Of a stretch of 64,000 bases of DNA, positions 16,876 through 27,118 are shown piece after piece (the first letter of the stretch is position 1; every line of letters begins with the position of its first letter). The position numbers were made by a program, and so were the translations under genes. Below the pieces are notes generated by a model. It was given only the letters and a program-made list of their open reading frames with translations. It was not told the DNA's origin and ran no database searches. The stretch lies in the NCBI RefSeq assembly GCF_014643455.1, contig NZ_BMJM01000001.1, forward strand, positions 238,123-302,122, given 5' to 3'. The stretch is from Sandarakinorhabdus glacialis. GTDB taxonomy: Bacteria; Pseudomonadota; Alphaproteobacteria; Sphingomonadales; Sphingomonadaceae.

Positions 16876-18716
16876 TGGGGCGGGTTCCCCCACCCCGCTC
16901 GGCTGGGGCCGAGTCGCCCTCCCCGCAGGGGGGAGGGAGTAGAGAGGCGTTTGATCCGGTAAGGCCGTTTGTGTTGTTGGATGATGTGGCGGCGGGGAGT
17001 GCGCGGTTGTTTTCCGGGGTGGTGGAGACGGTCGAGGCGTGGATGCCGGAGGAGGTTCTGGGGGCGGTGGAGCGGCTGCGCGAGGTGGGGCCCTGGGCCG
17101 GGTTTTTGGGGTTTGAGGCGGGGTATGCTCTCGAGCCGCGGTTGCGGGGGTTGGCGAGGGCGGCGCCGGCGGGGGAGCCATTGGTTTGGTTCGGGCGGTT
17201 TGCGCGGGAAGAGCGGGTGGAGGCGGCGGCGTTGCTGGGGGAAGGGCCGGCCTGGGTCGGGGCGGCCGAGCCAGGGGTGTCGCGGGGGGATTATGATGCG
17301 CGGTTGGCGCGGGTGCTGGGGTTGATTGCGGCGGGGGATATCTATCAGGCGAATTTGACGTTTGCGGCGGCGGTGGCGGTGGGGGGGCATCCGCTGCATC
17401 TTTATGCGCGGTTGCGGGCGGGGAGCCGGGCGCCGTACGGGGCGCTGGTTTTTACGGGGGCGTTGTGGCTGCTCAGCTTTTCGCCGGAGCTGTTTTTTCG
17501 GTTGGAGGGGCGGAAGCTGACGGCGAAGCCGATGAAGGGGACTGCGGTTCGGGGTGGGGACGCGGTGGCGGATGCGGCGGCGGCGGCGGCTTTGCGGGCC
17601 GATCCGAAGAACCGGGCGGAGAATTTGATGATTGTGGATTTGCTGCGGAATGACCTGTCGCGGGTGGGGAGCGGGGTAGCGGTGACATCGCTGTTCGAGG
17701 TGGAGACTTATCCGACGGTTTTGCAGATGACTTCGACGATTACGGCGGTGGCGGATCACGGGGTTGTGGCGGCGGATGTGTTGGGGCGGCTGTTCCCCTG
17801 TGGCTCGGTTACAGGGGCGCCCAAGATACGCGCGATGGAGGTGATTGCTGGGGTCGAGGGGGGGGCGAGAGGGGCTTATACGGGGAGTATCGGGGCGATT
17901 TCGGTTGGGGGGGATGCGGTTTTTAATGTGGCGATACGGACGCTTGTGATTAGGCCGGGGCGGTCTTGGTCGGCGGATTCACCCACCCCCAGCCCCTCCC
18001 TTGAAGAAGGGAGGGGAGTCGAAGGGAGGTTGGGCCTTGGGTCTGGGATTGTGGCGGATAGTGAGGCTGGGGCTGAGTGGGGGGAGTGTTTGGCGAAGGG
18101 GGCTTTTTTGGCTCGGCGGGGGGTGCCGGATCTGATCGAGACGATGCGGTGCGAAACTGGGATTGTCGTTGATCTGGAGCGGCATTTGGGGCGGATGGCG
18201 GCTAGTGCGGGGTTTCTCGGGTTGGTGTTTGAGCTGAGGGCGGTGCGGGAACTGGTGCTGGGGGCGGTGGTTGGGTTTTCGGGGCGGGTGCGGGTGCTGG
18301 CTTCGCCGTCGGGGGCGATCTGTGTTCAGTGTTCGCCTTTGCCGGCTGCAGTGGGTGAGATGGTCGTGGCGGTGGCGCGATTGCCGGTAGCGGCGGGGGA
18401 TTGGCGATTGCGGCACAAGACCGGCGATCGCGGGTTTTATGATGCGGCGCGGTGGGCGAGCGGGGCGGATGAGGTAGTGTTTGTCGGGGTGGATGGGTTG
18501 GTGACCGAGGGAAGCTTTACCAATGTGTTTGTGGAGCGCGGCGGAAGGTTGGTGACGCCGTCATTGGAGTTGGGGTTGTTGCCGGGGGTGCTGCGGGGGC
18601 GGTTGGTTGAGGAGGGGGTCGCGGTCGAGAGTGCGGTGACTGTCGCGGATTTGCGGCACGGGTTTTTCGTTGGGAATTCGTTGCGGGGGTTGATGCGAGC
18701 GCGGTTGCGGGGGTAA
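16875..18716 (+). CDS. pabB: Fused aminodeoxychorismate synthase component I / 4-amino-4-deoxychorismate lyase
   Basis: A bifunctional 613-residue enzyme of 4-aminobenzoate (folate) synthesis. Residues about 30-385 are the chorismate-binding PabB part (PKNRAENLMIVDLLRNDLSR, PCGSVTGAPKIRAME, YTGSIGAI). The C-terminal 220 residues are the PLP-dependent PabC lyase (HKTGDRGFYD, EGSFTNVFVE). Two regions derive from dispersed repeats. A type B repeat supplies residues 3-23 after the ATG, and an in-frame type C repeat adds the segment TPSPSLEEGRG after RTLVIRP, where relatives go straight to the GSGIVADS block. The true start may instead be a GTG or TTG just before PFVLLDD. The glutaminase PabA is not in the window. 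Confidence 0.88.
   Translation: MGRVPPPRSAGAESPSPQGGGSREAFDPVRPFVLLDDVAAGSARLFSGVVETVEAWMPEEVLGAVERLREVGPWAGFLGFEAGYALEPRLRGLARAAPAGEPLVWFGRFAREERVEAAALLGEGPAWVGAAEPGVSRGDYDARLARVLGLIAAGDIYQANLTFAAAVAVGGHPLHLYARLRAGSRAPYGALVFTGALWLLSFSPELFFRLEGRKLTAKPMKGTAVRGGDAVADAAAAAALRADPKNRAENLMIVDLLRNDLSRVGSGVAVTSLFEVETYPTVLQMTSTITAVADHGVVAADVLGRLFPCGSVTGAPKIRAMEVIAGVEGGARGAYTGSIGAISVGGDAVFNVAIRTLVIRPGRSWSADSPTPSPSLEEGRGVEGRLGLGSGIVADSEAGAEWGECLAKGAFLARRGVPDLIETMRCETGIVVDLERHLGRMAASAGFLGLVFELRAVRELVLGAVVGFSGRVRVLASPSGAICVQCSPLPAAVGEMVVAVARLPVAAGDWRLRHKTGDRGFYDAARWASGADEVVFVGVDGLVTEGSFTNVFVERGGRLVTPSLELGLLPGVLRGRLVEEGVAVESAVTVADLRHGFFVGNSLRGLMRARLRG
16886..16939. repeat. Dispersed palindromic repeat, type B, copy 3 (over the pabBC start)
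   Basis: CCCCCACCCCGCTCGGC, then GCCGAGTCGCCCTCCCC and GCAGGGGGGAGGG. It lies inside the reading frame of pabBC directly after the ATG, so the protein's N-terminus is either repeat-encoded or starts after the repeat. Confidence 0.8.
17979..18020. repeat. Dispersed palindromic repeat, type C, copy 2 (inside pabBC)
   Basis: TCACCCACCCCCAGCCCC, then TCCCTTGAAGAAGGGAGGGG, the same sequence as the intergenic copies at 20045 and 29363. It is read in frame within pabBC without a stop. Confidence 0.85.
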
Positions 18717-18740
18717 GCGCGCAGGCACCGGCGGACGGGA

Positions 18741-18793
18741 ACCCCCACCCCGCTCGGCTGATGCCGAGTCGCCCTCCCCGCAGGGGGGAGGGA
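18741..18793. repeat. Dispersed palindromic repeat, type B, copy 4
   Basis: CCCCCACCCCGCTCGGCTG, then GCCGAGTCGCCCTCCCC and GCAGGGGGGAGGGAGG, in the spacer between pabBC and the aminotransferase gene, about 20 bases before the latter's start. Confidence 0.8.
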
Positions 18794-18804
18794 GGCAGTC
18801 TTGA

Positions 18805-20016
<1,212 letters not shown>

Positions 20017-20044
20017 GGGCTGGTCGCATGGGGGAGGGGGGCGA

Positions 20045-20150
20045 GTCACCCACCCCCGGCCCCTCCTTTGAAGAAGGGAGGGGGGAAGGAAGCAGCAAGT
20101 AAGGGACCCGCCCCCGACCCCTCCCTAGAAGTAGGGAGGGGGGAAGAAGG
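20045..20150. repeat. Two tandem copies of the type C dispersed repeat (copies 3 and 4)
   Basis: Copy 3 (20045-20089) has CACCCACCCCCGGCCCC, TCCTTTGAAGAAGGGAGG and GGGGAAGG. Copy 4 (20101-20150) has ACCCGCCCCCGACCCC, TCCCTAGAAGTAGGGAGGGG and GGAAGAAGG. They lie between convergent genes and can each form a stem-loop, so they may act as terminators. Confidence 0.8.
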
Positions 20151-20155
20151 ATCCG

Positions 20156-21475
20156 TTAGAGCGCCAGCTTGATCGCGTGGATGGTGAGGCCGATGAGGCC
20201 GCCGATGAGGGTGCCGTTGATGCGGATGAACTGGAGGTCGCGGCCGACGGCGGTCTCGAGTTTTTCGGTGACGGTGCGCGCGTCCCAGCCGCGGACGGTG
20301 TCGCTGACGATGCGGACGATGCTGGCGCCATAGTCGTTGACGAGGCCGACGGCGGCGCGGCGGAGGTGGAGGTTGATCGCGGCGCGTAACGGGGCGTCGG
20401 ATCCGAGCCTGGCACCAAGGGCTTTCATGGCTTCGGCGAGCTTGCCGGGGCCGGTGGCGGATGGGTTGGTGAGGTTGGCGACGATGCCGGTGCGGGCCTC
20501 GTCCCACAGGCCGGCGAGCCATTGGCCCATCGCGGGGTTGGCGATGAGATCGGTCTTGAAACCTTCGATGGTGGCCTGGGTTTCGGGGAAATGGCGCAGG
20601 TCGAAGGCGTAGGTGCGCAAGGATTCGCCGATGCGGCGGCGCAGCGGGTGGTGGGGGTCGCCGCCCATTTCCCAGAGCAGCTTGCGCAGGCCGGCGATCA
20701 GCGAGCCGGAAACGCGGGTGTCGACGTTGACGAGGCGGAGCAGCCAGTTGGTGCGATCTGCGACCATGCCGCGGATGGTCGATTCCTGGTCGTCGAGGGT
20801 GCGCAGGCCCCAGTCGATGGCCGAATCGATCAATGGCTCGTGGCGATTGTGATCGAGGGTGGTGTCGATGGTATCGGCGACGATCGGCGAGATGGCGAGG
20901 GCGCGTAGCTTTTCGGTGGCGGCGTCACGGACGAGATCGCCGATGACTTTTTGGTCGAGCGCCTCGATGACGCGGGCGATGAGGGGGCCGAAGCCGCGCC
21001 TGTTTGCCCCCAGCGATTGCGGGCGGTCGGCGCTGAGCCAGCGGGCGGCGGCGCCGGCCATGTCGACTTCCTCGAGGCGGCGGGCGACGACGGTGGGAGT
21101 GAGGAAATTTTCCTTGAGAAAGACGGCAAGGCTGTCGCCGATGCGGTCCTTGTTCGACGGGATGATCGCGGTGTGCGGGATCGGCAGGCCGAGCGGGTGG
21201 CGGAACAGCGCGGTAACGGCGAACCAGTCGGCAAGGCCGCCGACCATGGCGGCTTCGGCGAACGACTGCACCCAGGGCAGGGCAGGGTGGGCGTCGTGCC
21301 ACCACGACGCCGCGGCGAAGATGCAGGCCATGGCGAACAGCAGCAACGTCGCCGCCAGCCGCATCTGGTGGAAGGGCGTTGCCGGAAGCTCGAAGGGACG
21401 CAGCAGTTTCAGTGGGGGCCTACTCCGCCGGGTGTGGCGCCGGTGTGATATCAGGCTTCTTAGCGCCTTCATCAT
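20156..21475 (-). CDS. DUF445 family membrane protein
   Basis: A protein of up to 439 residues with one hydrophobic segment near its N-terminus (MRLAATLLLFAMACIFAAAS), a long helical middle part and a C-terminal hydrophobic segment (LIGGLIGLTIHAIKL). The conserved blocks WVQSFAEAAMVGGLADWFAV, FRHPLGLPIPHTAIIP and DFQFIRINGTLIGG-like residues define DUF445 (YheB/YjiN-like), of unknown function. The start is uncertain: the ATG at 21475 would overlap the RND gene by 56 bases, while the ATG at 21364 would avoid that but lose residues that relatives keep. It is the last gene after the efflux pair. Confidence 0.8.
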   Translation of the reverse strand: MMKALRSLISHRRHTRRSRPPLKLLRPFELPATPFHQMRLAATLLLFAMACIFAAASWWHDAHPALPWVQSFAEAAMVGGLADWFAVTALFRHPLGLPIPHTAIIPSNKDRIGDSLAVFLKENFLTPTVVARRLEEVDMAGAAARWLSADRPQSLGANRRGFGPLIARVIEALDQKVIGDLVRDAATEKLRALAISPIVADTIDTTLDHNRHEPLIDSAIDWGLRTLDDQESTIRGMVADRTNWLLRLVNVDTRVSGSLIAGLRKLLWEMGGDPHHPLRRRIGESLRTYAFDLRHFPETQATIEGFKTDLIANPAMGQWLAGLWDEARTGIVANLTNPSATGPGKLAEAMKALGARLGSDAPLRAAINLHLRRAAVGLVNDYGASIVRIVSDTVRGWDARTVTEKLETAVGRDLQFIRINGTLIGGLIGLTIHAIKLAL

Positions 21476-24400
21476 TGGTGAACCAGCGTTTCATCCGCGG
21501 GGCCAGCCATTCCTCGGCACCGACGGCGAGGCTGAAGCTGGCGGGGACGATGACCAGCGTCAGGGCCGTCGAGACGATGAGGCCGCCGATGACGGTGACG
21601 CCCATCGGCGCCCGCGAACTGCCGTCGCCGCCAAGCGACAGGGCGATCGGCAACATGCCGGCGACCATGGCGATCGTGGTCATGATGATCGGCTGGACGC
21701 GCTTGTGGCCGGCTTCGAGGATGGCAGCGGTGCGTTCGACGCCCTTCGACATTTCCTCGATCGCCATGTCGACGAGCAGGATCGAGTTCTTGGCGACGAT
21801 GCCGAGCAGCATCAGCAGGCCGATGAACACCGGCATCGAGATCGGCATGCCGGTGAGATGCAGCGCGATGCCGCCGCCGAGCGGCGCCAGCATCAGCGAG
21901 CCCATGTTGACGAACGGCGGCAGGATGCGTTTGTAGAGCAGCACCAGCACCGCGAAGACGAGCAGGACGCCGGCGACGACGGCGATGACGAAATTGACCA
22001 GCAGCTCGGCCTGCCATTTGTCACTGCCGAGCTTTACCTTGTCGACGCCGCGCGGCAGGTTGTTGAGGCTTTTCAGTGCGTCGATCTTGGGCTGGGCATC
22101 GCCGGAAACAAGGCCCGGGGCGAGATCGGCGCCGATCATGACGCGGCGCTGCTGGTTGTAGCGGCGCAGTTCGGTGGCGCCGGCGCCGAAGCTTATGTCG
22201 GCGACGACCTTCAATGGCACCGATCCGCCGCTGGCGGTCTGCACCGGCAGGTCGCTGATGGTGGCGAGGGTACGGCGCGAATTTTCGGCGAGCATCACCC
22301 GGATCGGGATCTGGCGATCCGACAGCGAGAATTTGGCGACGTTCTGGTCGATGTCGCCGAGCGTCGCGATGCGAATGGCCTCCGATAGCGCGGCGGTCGT
22401 CACGCCGAGTTCGGCAGCGACGGCGAAGCGCGGCTTGATCGAGATTTCCGGCCGGCGGAGATCGCCCTCGATGCGCGGCTGGCGCAATTCCTTGATGCCG
22501 CGCATTTCCTCGACGACCTTGGAAGCCGCGGCCTCGAGCGCGACGGGATCGGTGCCGGTCAGGACGACCGACATGTCACGGCCGTTGAAGCCGCCGTTCT
22601 GCGATTCGAAATTGACGCGCGCGTCGGGAATGGCCTGGAGCGACGGCGCCAGGCTGCGTTCGAATTCGACGCTGGTCATCGGCCGGTCTTTCCTGAGCGT
22701 CAGGAAGATGCTGGCCTCGCCGACTTCGATATCCGAGAACGCCGCTTCGACGACGGGGGAAGCGCTCAGGATCGCCGTGGCCTGGTCGGAGATGGCGGTG
22801 GTCTGCGCCAGGGTCGAGCCCGGCGGCAGGGCAATGGTAACCTGGCTGAAATCGGTGTCCATCGTCGGCTGGAAGGTGAGCGGGAGCGTGGCGAAGGCCA
22901 GCACGGTGCCGGCCAGCGCGCCGCCGCCGCCGAGCAGCGCGACCTTCCAGCGGTTGTTCAGCGACCAGCGCAGGATCGTGATGTACCAGCCGACCCACGC
23001 TGCATCGCCGTGGGCGGCCTCGCCTTTGCTCTTGAGGAAATAGGCCGCCATCATCGGGGTGATCAGGCGCGCGACGGCGAGGCTGAGCAGCACCGAGACG
23101 ACGACGGTGAAGCCGAAGTTCTTGAAGAACTGCCCGGAAATGCCGGGCATCATGCCGACGGGGAGGAAGACCGCGACGATCGACATGGTGGTGGCGACGA
23201 CGGCGAGACCGATCTCGTCGGCGGCATCCATGGCGGCCTGATAGGCCGATTTGCCCATTCGCATATGCCGGACGATGTTTTCGATCTCGACGATGGCATC
23301 ATCGACCAGCACGCCGGCGACAAGGCCGAGGGCGAGCAGGCTGAGGCTGTTCAGCGAAAAGCCGAGCAAGTCCATGAACCAGAACGCCGGGATCGCCGAC
23401 AACGGGATGGCGAGCGCCGAGATGACGGTGGCGCGCCAGTCCTTCAGGAAGATGAAGACGACGATGACGGCGAGGATGGCGCCTTCGATCATGGCGGCGA
23501 TTGCCGAGTGATATTGCTCGTTGGTGTAGCCGACGCTGGTGTAGAGCTCGGTAAAGCGGATCTGCGGGTTTTCCTTCGCGATCTTGTCGAGCTCCGCATG
23601 CGCGGCATTGTACAGCGTGACGTCGGAATGACCCTTGGCCTTGGTGATCGAGAAGCTGAGCACCTGGCGGCCGTTCATCTTGGCGAAGCTGCGCTGTTCG
23701 GCGAAGCTGTCGCGCACCGTGGCGATATCGGCGAGGCGGATACTGCGGCCGCCGCCGACCGATATCTGGGTTTCGCTGAGCACGAGCGCGCTGCCGGCAT
23801 TGCCGAGGACACGCACCGATTGTTCGGAGCCGGCGATTTCGGTCCGGCCACCGGCGGCGTTTACATTGACGAGGCGGAGCTGGTCGTTGACCTGTGAGGC
23901 GGTGAGGCCATAGGCCTGCATGCGGGCGGGATCGAGGACGACGCGGATTTCACGGCTGACGCCGCCGCTGCGCCTGACCTGCGCCATGCCGGGGATGGCC
24001 AGCAGGCGCTTGGAGACGGTGTTGTCGACGAACCAGCTGAGTTCCTCGAGGGTCATGTCGACGGCTTCGACCGAGATGAACGAGATCGGGCCGCCCGAGA
24101 AATCGACGCGCTGGACCTGCGGCTGGAGGATGCCCTGCGGCAGGTCGCTGCGGATGTTGGCGATGGCATCGCGGACGTCGTTGACGCTGCGATCGATGGG
24201 GACGCCGATGGCGAACTGGATGTTGGTGCGCGACGTGCCTTCGGAAACGTAGGAGGTGATTTCATCGACGCCGTTGATGCCGCGAACGGCGGCTTCGACG
24301 CGCTGGGTGACTTGCGTTTCCATTTCGCTGGGGGCGGCGCCGGGCTGGCTGACGACGACCTGCGCTGCCGGGAAATCGATGTCCGGGTTGTTGTTGATGT

Positions 24401-24500
24401 CCATCGTGATGAAACTGACGATGCCGGCGAGGGTCAGCATCGCGAACAGGACGAGCGGCGGGATCGGGTTCTTGATCGACCAGCTGGAGATATTGCGCAT
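21420..24500 (-). CDS. RND efflux transporter, inner membrane pump subunit
   Basis: A 1026-residue proton-driven pump of the AcrB/MexF superfamily, with twelve membrane segments and two large periplasmic loops. The proton-relay Asp pair is in GVLVDDAIVEIENI and the matching Lys in GIVAKNSILLVDMA. The N-terminus MRNISSWSIKNPIPPLVLFA is typical of the branch that pairs with short adaptor proteins and often exports dyes, fatty acids or antibiotics. The adaptor gene lies 11 bases upstream on the same strand, but no outer membrane TolC-like gene is adjacent. The substrate cannot be read from the sequence. Confidence 0.93.
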   Translation of the reverse strand: MRNISSWSIKNPIPPLVLFAMLTLAGIVSFITMDINNNPDIDFPAAQVVVSQPGAAPSEMETQVTQRVEAAVRGINGVDEITSYVSEGTSRTNIQFAIGVPIDRSVNDVRDAIANIRSDLPQGILQPQVQRVDFSGGPISFISVEAVDMTLEELSWFVDNTVSKRLLAIPGMAQVRRSGGVSREIRVVLDPARMQAYGLTASQVNDQLRLVNVNAAGGRTEIAGSEQSVRVLGNAGSALVLSETQISVGGGRSIRLADIATVRDSFAEQRSFAKMNGRQVLSFSITKAKGHSDVTLYNAAHAELDKIAKENPQIRFTELYTSVGYTNEQYHSAIAAMIEGAILAVIVVFIFLKDWRATVISALAIPLSAIPAFWFMDLLGFSLNSLSLLALGLVAGVLVDDAIVEIENIVRHMRMGKSAYQAAMDAADEIGLAVVATTMSIVAVFLPVGMMPGISGQFFKNFGFTVVVSVLLSLAVARLITPMMAAYFLKSKGEAAHGDAAWVGWYITILRWSLNNRWKVALLGGGGALAGTVLAFATLPLTFQPTMDTDFSQVTIALPPGSTLAQTTAISDQATAILSASPVVEAAFSDIEVGEASIFLTLRKDRPMTSVEFERSLAPSLQAIPDARVNFESQNGGFNGRDMSVVLTGTDPVALEAAASKVVEEMRGIKELRQPRIEGDLRRPEISIKPRFAVAAELGVTTAALSEAIRIATLGDIDQNVAKFSLSDRQIPIRVMLAENSRRTLATISDLPVQTASGGSVPLKVVADISFGAGATELRRYNQQRRVMIGADLAPGLVSGDAQPKIDALKSLNNLPRGVDKVKLGSDKWQAELLVNFVIAVVAGVLLVFAVLVLLYKRILPPFVNMGSLMLAPLGGGIALHLTGMPISMPVFIGLLMLLGIVAKNSILLVDMAIEEMSKGVERTAAILEAGHKRVQPIIMTTIAMVAGMLPIALSLGGDGSSRAPMGVTVIGGLIVSTALTLVIVPASFSLAVGAEEWLAPRMKRWFTNDEGAKKPDITPAPHPAE

Positions 24501-24511
24501 CGGGCGGGTCC

Positions 24512-25693
24512 TTAACCAGCGCTGCGGGCGACGACGGGGGCGATCTTTTCACCGGGGCGCAGGAAGGCGCCGGCGCTGGCGACGATCTTTTCGGTGCCAT
24601 CGAGGCCCGAGGCGATGGCGACGCCCTGGTCGCTGACGGTGCCGACGGTGATGCTGCGGCGCTCGACGCGGTTGCCGGCGCCGACGACGAGGACATAGCT
24701 GCCCTTTTCATCGACCTGGACGGCGGACTGCGGCAGGACGGGGCGCGTTGCTTCACCCGAGGCGATGCTGGCCTTGGCGAAGGCGCCAACCCGGAGGCCG
24801 GGCGAATAGGCGAGCGCGATGCGGGCAATGCCCTGGCGGCTGGCGACATCGATGACCGGATCGAGCAGCCAGACGCGGCCGCGATATTCGATGTTGGAGC
24901 CGACGGGCGTGACGCCGGCGGCCATGCCGACCTTCAGCCGGGCGATGTCCTGCTCGGCAACCTGGGCGCGCATTTCGAGGACGCCGCCTTCGGCGAGGCG
25001 GAACAGCGCGGTGCCGGGCGAGACGACCTGGCCGACCTCGACGGTGCGCGACAATATGAGCCCGGCGGCGGGGGCGCGGACATCGAGGCGGGCAAGGCGG
25101 GCATTGGCTTCGGCAAGCTGGGCTTTTGCGACTTCGACGCGGGCACGGGCGCCGTCGCGGGTGGCGATGCGACTGTCGACATCGGCCTTGGAGACGAAGC
25201 CGCGCGAGACGAGTGCCTGGGCGCGATCGAGGTTCTGCTGGGCGAGCTGGGCATCGGCCTCGTTCGAGCGGATGGTGGCGGCAAGCTGGCGCGACTGCTG
25301 GACCTGGACGCTGTTATCGATCCGCGCGAGCACCTGGCCGGCGGCGACCATCTGGCCGGGATCGACGAAGACGGCGGTGACGCGGCCGCCATCGCCCTGG
25401 ATGCCGACGGCGGCATCGCGGCGTGCGGCGATCGAGCCGGGGGCAGTGATGGTATCGAGGACGGCAGTGGTGCCGGGGACGATGACGGTGACCTGGGGCA
25501 GCGCGGCGACGACCGGGGCGGCGGCGGGTTTCTTGCCAAAGACCTGCCACAAGCCGAAGGCGACGACGGCTAGCACGAAGGCGACGACGACCGGGCGCAG
25601 CCATGGCCGACGCGACCCGGAATCGATGCTGGCAGCGGGGAAGCCATAGACGCCGGCTGCGTCGGGATCGGGCAGCTTGTTATGCATATTCAT
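24512..25693 (-). CDS. RND efflux periplasmic adaptor subunit (membrane fusion protein)
   Basis: A 393-residue adaptor. It has one N-terminal membrane segment (WLRPVVVAFVLAVVAFGLWQ), then a biotinyl-lipoyl half domain, an alpha-helical hairpin with heptad-like Gln/Ala-rich repeats (residues about 130-205), the second lipoyl half and a beta-barrel. It links the inner-membrane pump to an outer-membrane channel. I chose the ATG at 25693 because AAGGA lies at correct spacing upstream; a second ATG two codons later is possible. It is the first gene of the unit adaptor, pump, DUF445. Its promoter region is the AT-richer DNA near 25700-25780. Confidence 0.9.
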   Translation of the reverse strand: MNMHNKLPDPDAAGVYGFPAASIDSGSRRPWLRPVVVAFVLAVVAFGLWQVFGKKPAAAPVVAALPQVTVIVPGTTAVLDTITAPGSIAARRDAAVGIQGDGGRVTAVFVDPGQMVAAGQVLARIDNSVQVQQSRQLAATIRSNEADAQLAQQNLDRAQALVSRGFVSKADVDSRIATRDGARARVEVAKAQLAEANARLARLDVRAPAAGLILSRTVEVGQVVSPGTALFRLAEGGVLEMRAQVAEQDIARLKVGMAAGVTPVGSNIEYRGRVWLLDPVIDVASRQGIARIALAYSPGLRVGAFAKASIASGEATRPVLPQSAVQVDEKGSYVLVVGAGNRVERRSITVGTVSDQGVAIASGLDGTEKIVASAGAFLRPGEKIAPVVARSAG

Positions 25694-25921
25694 ACTCAAC
25701 GTCCTTGTGGCGACGACTGTATTACATGAATAAGTCAGTGCCTGCAATTGCTTCAATAACGCATCAATGTGGCAGTGCGAAGGCCAAATCCGAATGGCAC
25801 CCCGGCTGGCCGGTCAGGGTGTGGGTTTTGGCCAATAAATTGCCATGGATGGCATGCGGCATGCAATTGTGCATTATTGCGGTCGCAGCCGGATGAGGCT
25901 GGGCAAGATAGGGGAATCGAC

Positions 25922-26182
25922 ATGGATCTGTTCGGAATCATCGGCACGGCGATCGTCGGCCTTGTCGTCGGCGTCATCGCCAAGTTCCTGATGCCGGGCA
26001 AGGACCCGAGCGGCTTTTTCGTCACCATGCTGATCGGCGTCGCGGGCGCCTTTGCGGCACGGTTGGTCGGTCGGTTGTTCGGCTGGTATTCCGACGGTTC
26101 GGCACCGGGCTGAATCATGTCGATCCTGGGCGCGATCCTGCTGTTGTGGATCTATCGCCTGATCAAGAGCCGCACGGCGTAA
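25922..26182 (+). pseudogene. GlsB/YeaQ/YmgE family stress membrane protein broken by an in-frame TGA
   Basis: The frame from ATG 25922 reads MDLFGIIGTAIVGLVVGVIA onward, with the conserved KFLMPGKDPSGFFVTMLIGV. It stops at TGA 26111-26113 after 63 residues. The same frame then continues IMSILGAILLLWIYRLIKSR to a TAA at 26180, which is exactly the missing third membrane helix of this transglycosylase-associated protein family. TGG (Trp) to TGA explains the stop. The short product would lack one of three helices. A strong terminator follows at 26229, so the transcription unit is otherwise intact. Confidence 0.8.
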
Positions 26183-26228
26183 CCAGATGTTCAGCCCTGC
26201 GAAAGCCGGGTTGATTTAAGCGTAATGA

Positions 26229-26266
26229 ACCACCCGCCGGCGATGCCGGCGGGTGGTGTCTTTTTA
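26229..26266 (+). terminator. Rho-independent terminator
   Basis: ACCACCCGCCGGC-GAT-GCCGGCGGGTGGT is a perfect 13-bp stem with a three-base loop, followed by GTCTTTTTA. It ends the GlsB-like unit just before the SIMPL gene. Confidence 0.92.
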
Positions 26267-26280
26267 TTCGAGGTGACACG

Positions 26281-27018
26281 ATGAACAAGCGTAACTGGCT
26301 TTCCGCGGCGGCCGCGATCGGGGTGATGATGATGGCGACGACAGCGCAGGCGCAGGTGGCTGGAACCGTGGGCGCGGTCCCGTTGGTGCCTTCGTCGACG
26401 ACGTTGACGGTGGTTGCCGAAGGTCGCAGCCTGCGGACGCCCGATATCGCCGAGGTTTCGGGCGGCGTGGTGACGACGGCGCTGACGGCGGCGGCGGCGA
26501 TGCGCGAAAACGCGGTGCGGATGAATGCTGTGGTGGCGGCGGTGAAGAAGGCCGGCATTGCCGATCGCGATGTGCAGACGTCGGGGTTGAGCCTGCAGCC
26601 GCAGTATAAATACGAGAACAATCAGGCACCGGTGCTGACCGGATACCAGGCGACGAACACCGTAGCGCTGCGGATCCGCAAGATCGCCGATACGGGGAAG
26701 TTGCTGGATACTTTGGTCGGGGTTGGGGCGAACCAGATTTCGGGGCCGAATTTCCGCGTCGAGGCCGAGGAGGCGGCATTGGATGAGGCGCGGGTTGCGG
26801 CGATGGGCACAGCGCGGGCGCGAGCCGAGCTTTATGCCAAGGCGGCGGGGCTGCGGGTGAAGCGGATTGCGTCGATTGCGGAGGCGGGCGGGTTCGAGCC
26901 GCGGCCGCAGCCGATGATGGTGCGGCAGGCGAAGATGGCGGATGCGATGGCTTCGCCGGTGGCGCCGGGGGAGGTGGCGCTTTCGGTTAATGTTACTGTG
27001 GTGTTTGAATTGGAGTAG
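26281..27018 (+). CDS. SIMPL domain protein (DUF541), periplasmic
   Basis: A 245-residue protein with a signal peptide (MNKRNWLSAAAAIGVMMMAT, cleavage after AQA) and a SIMPL/DUF541 domain (TLTVVAEGRSLRTPDIAEVS, DVQTSGLSLQPQY, GYQATNTVALRIRK). Family members include the oxidative-stress protein YggE/BP26 of the periplasm or outer membrane, of unclear mechanism. GAGGTGACACG precedes the ATG. The gene stands alone between a terminator and a type A repeat. Confidence 0.88.
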   Translation: MNKRNWLSAAAAIGVMMMATTAQAQVAGTVGAVPLVPSSTTLTVVAEGRSLRTPDIAEVSGGVVTTALTAAAAMRENAVRMNAVVAAVKKAGIADRDVQTSGLSLQPQYKYENNQAPVLTGYQATNTVALRIRKIADTGKLLDTLVGVGANQISGPNFRVEAEEAALDEARVAAMGTARARAELYAKAAGLRVKRIASIAEAGGFEPRPQPMMVRQAKMADAMASPVAPGEVALSVNVTVVFELE

Positions 27019-27045
27019 GCGGCGCGGGTGATCCTTCGATTGAAC

Positions 27046-27112
27046 GGGGGACCACCCCCACCCGGGCCGCCAAGGGGCGTCTCTCGCCTCCCCCCTTTAG
27101 GGGGAGGACAAG
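27046..27112. repeat. Dispersed palindromic repeat, type A, copy 2
   Basis: GGGGACCACCCCCACCCGGG, a short variable part, GTCTCTCGCCTCCCCCC and TTTAGGGGGAGGACAAG. It is nearly identical to 1251-1318 and again sits between convergent genes, directly after the reverse-strand stop. Confidence 0.85.
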
Positions 27113-27118
27113 AAGCGT

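Noticed and set aside
20045-20150. Clustered short repeats considered as a CRISPR array
   Set aside because: Only two units, imperfect, with no constant-length spacers and no cas genes; they match palindromic repeats found elsewhere in the window.
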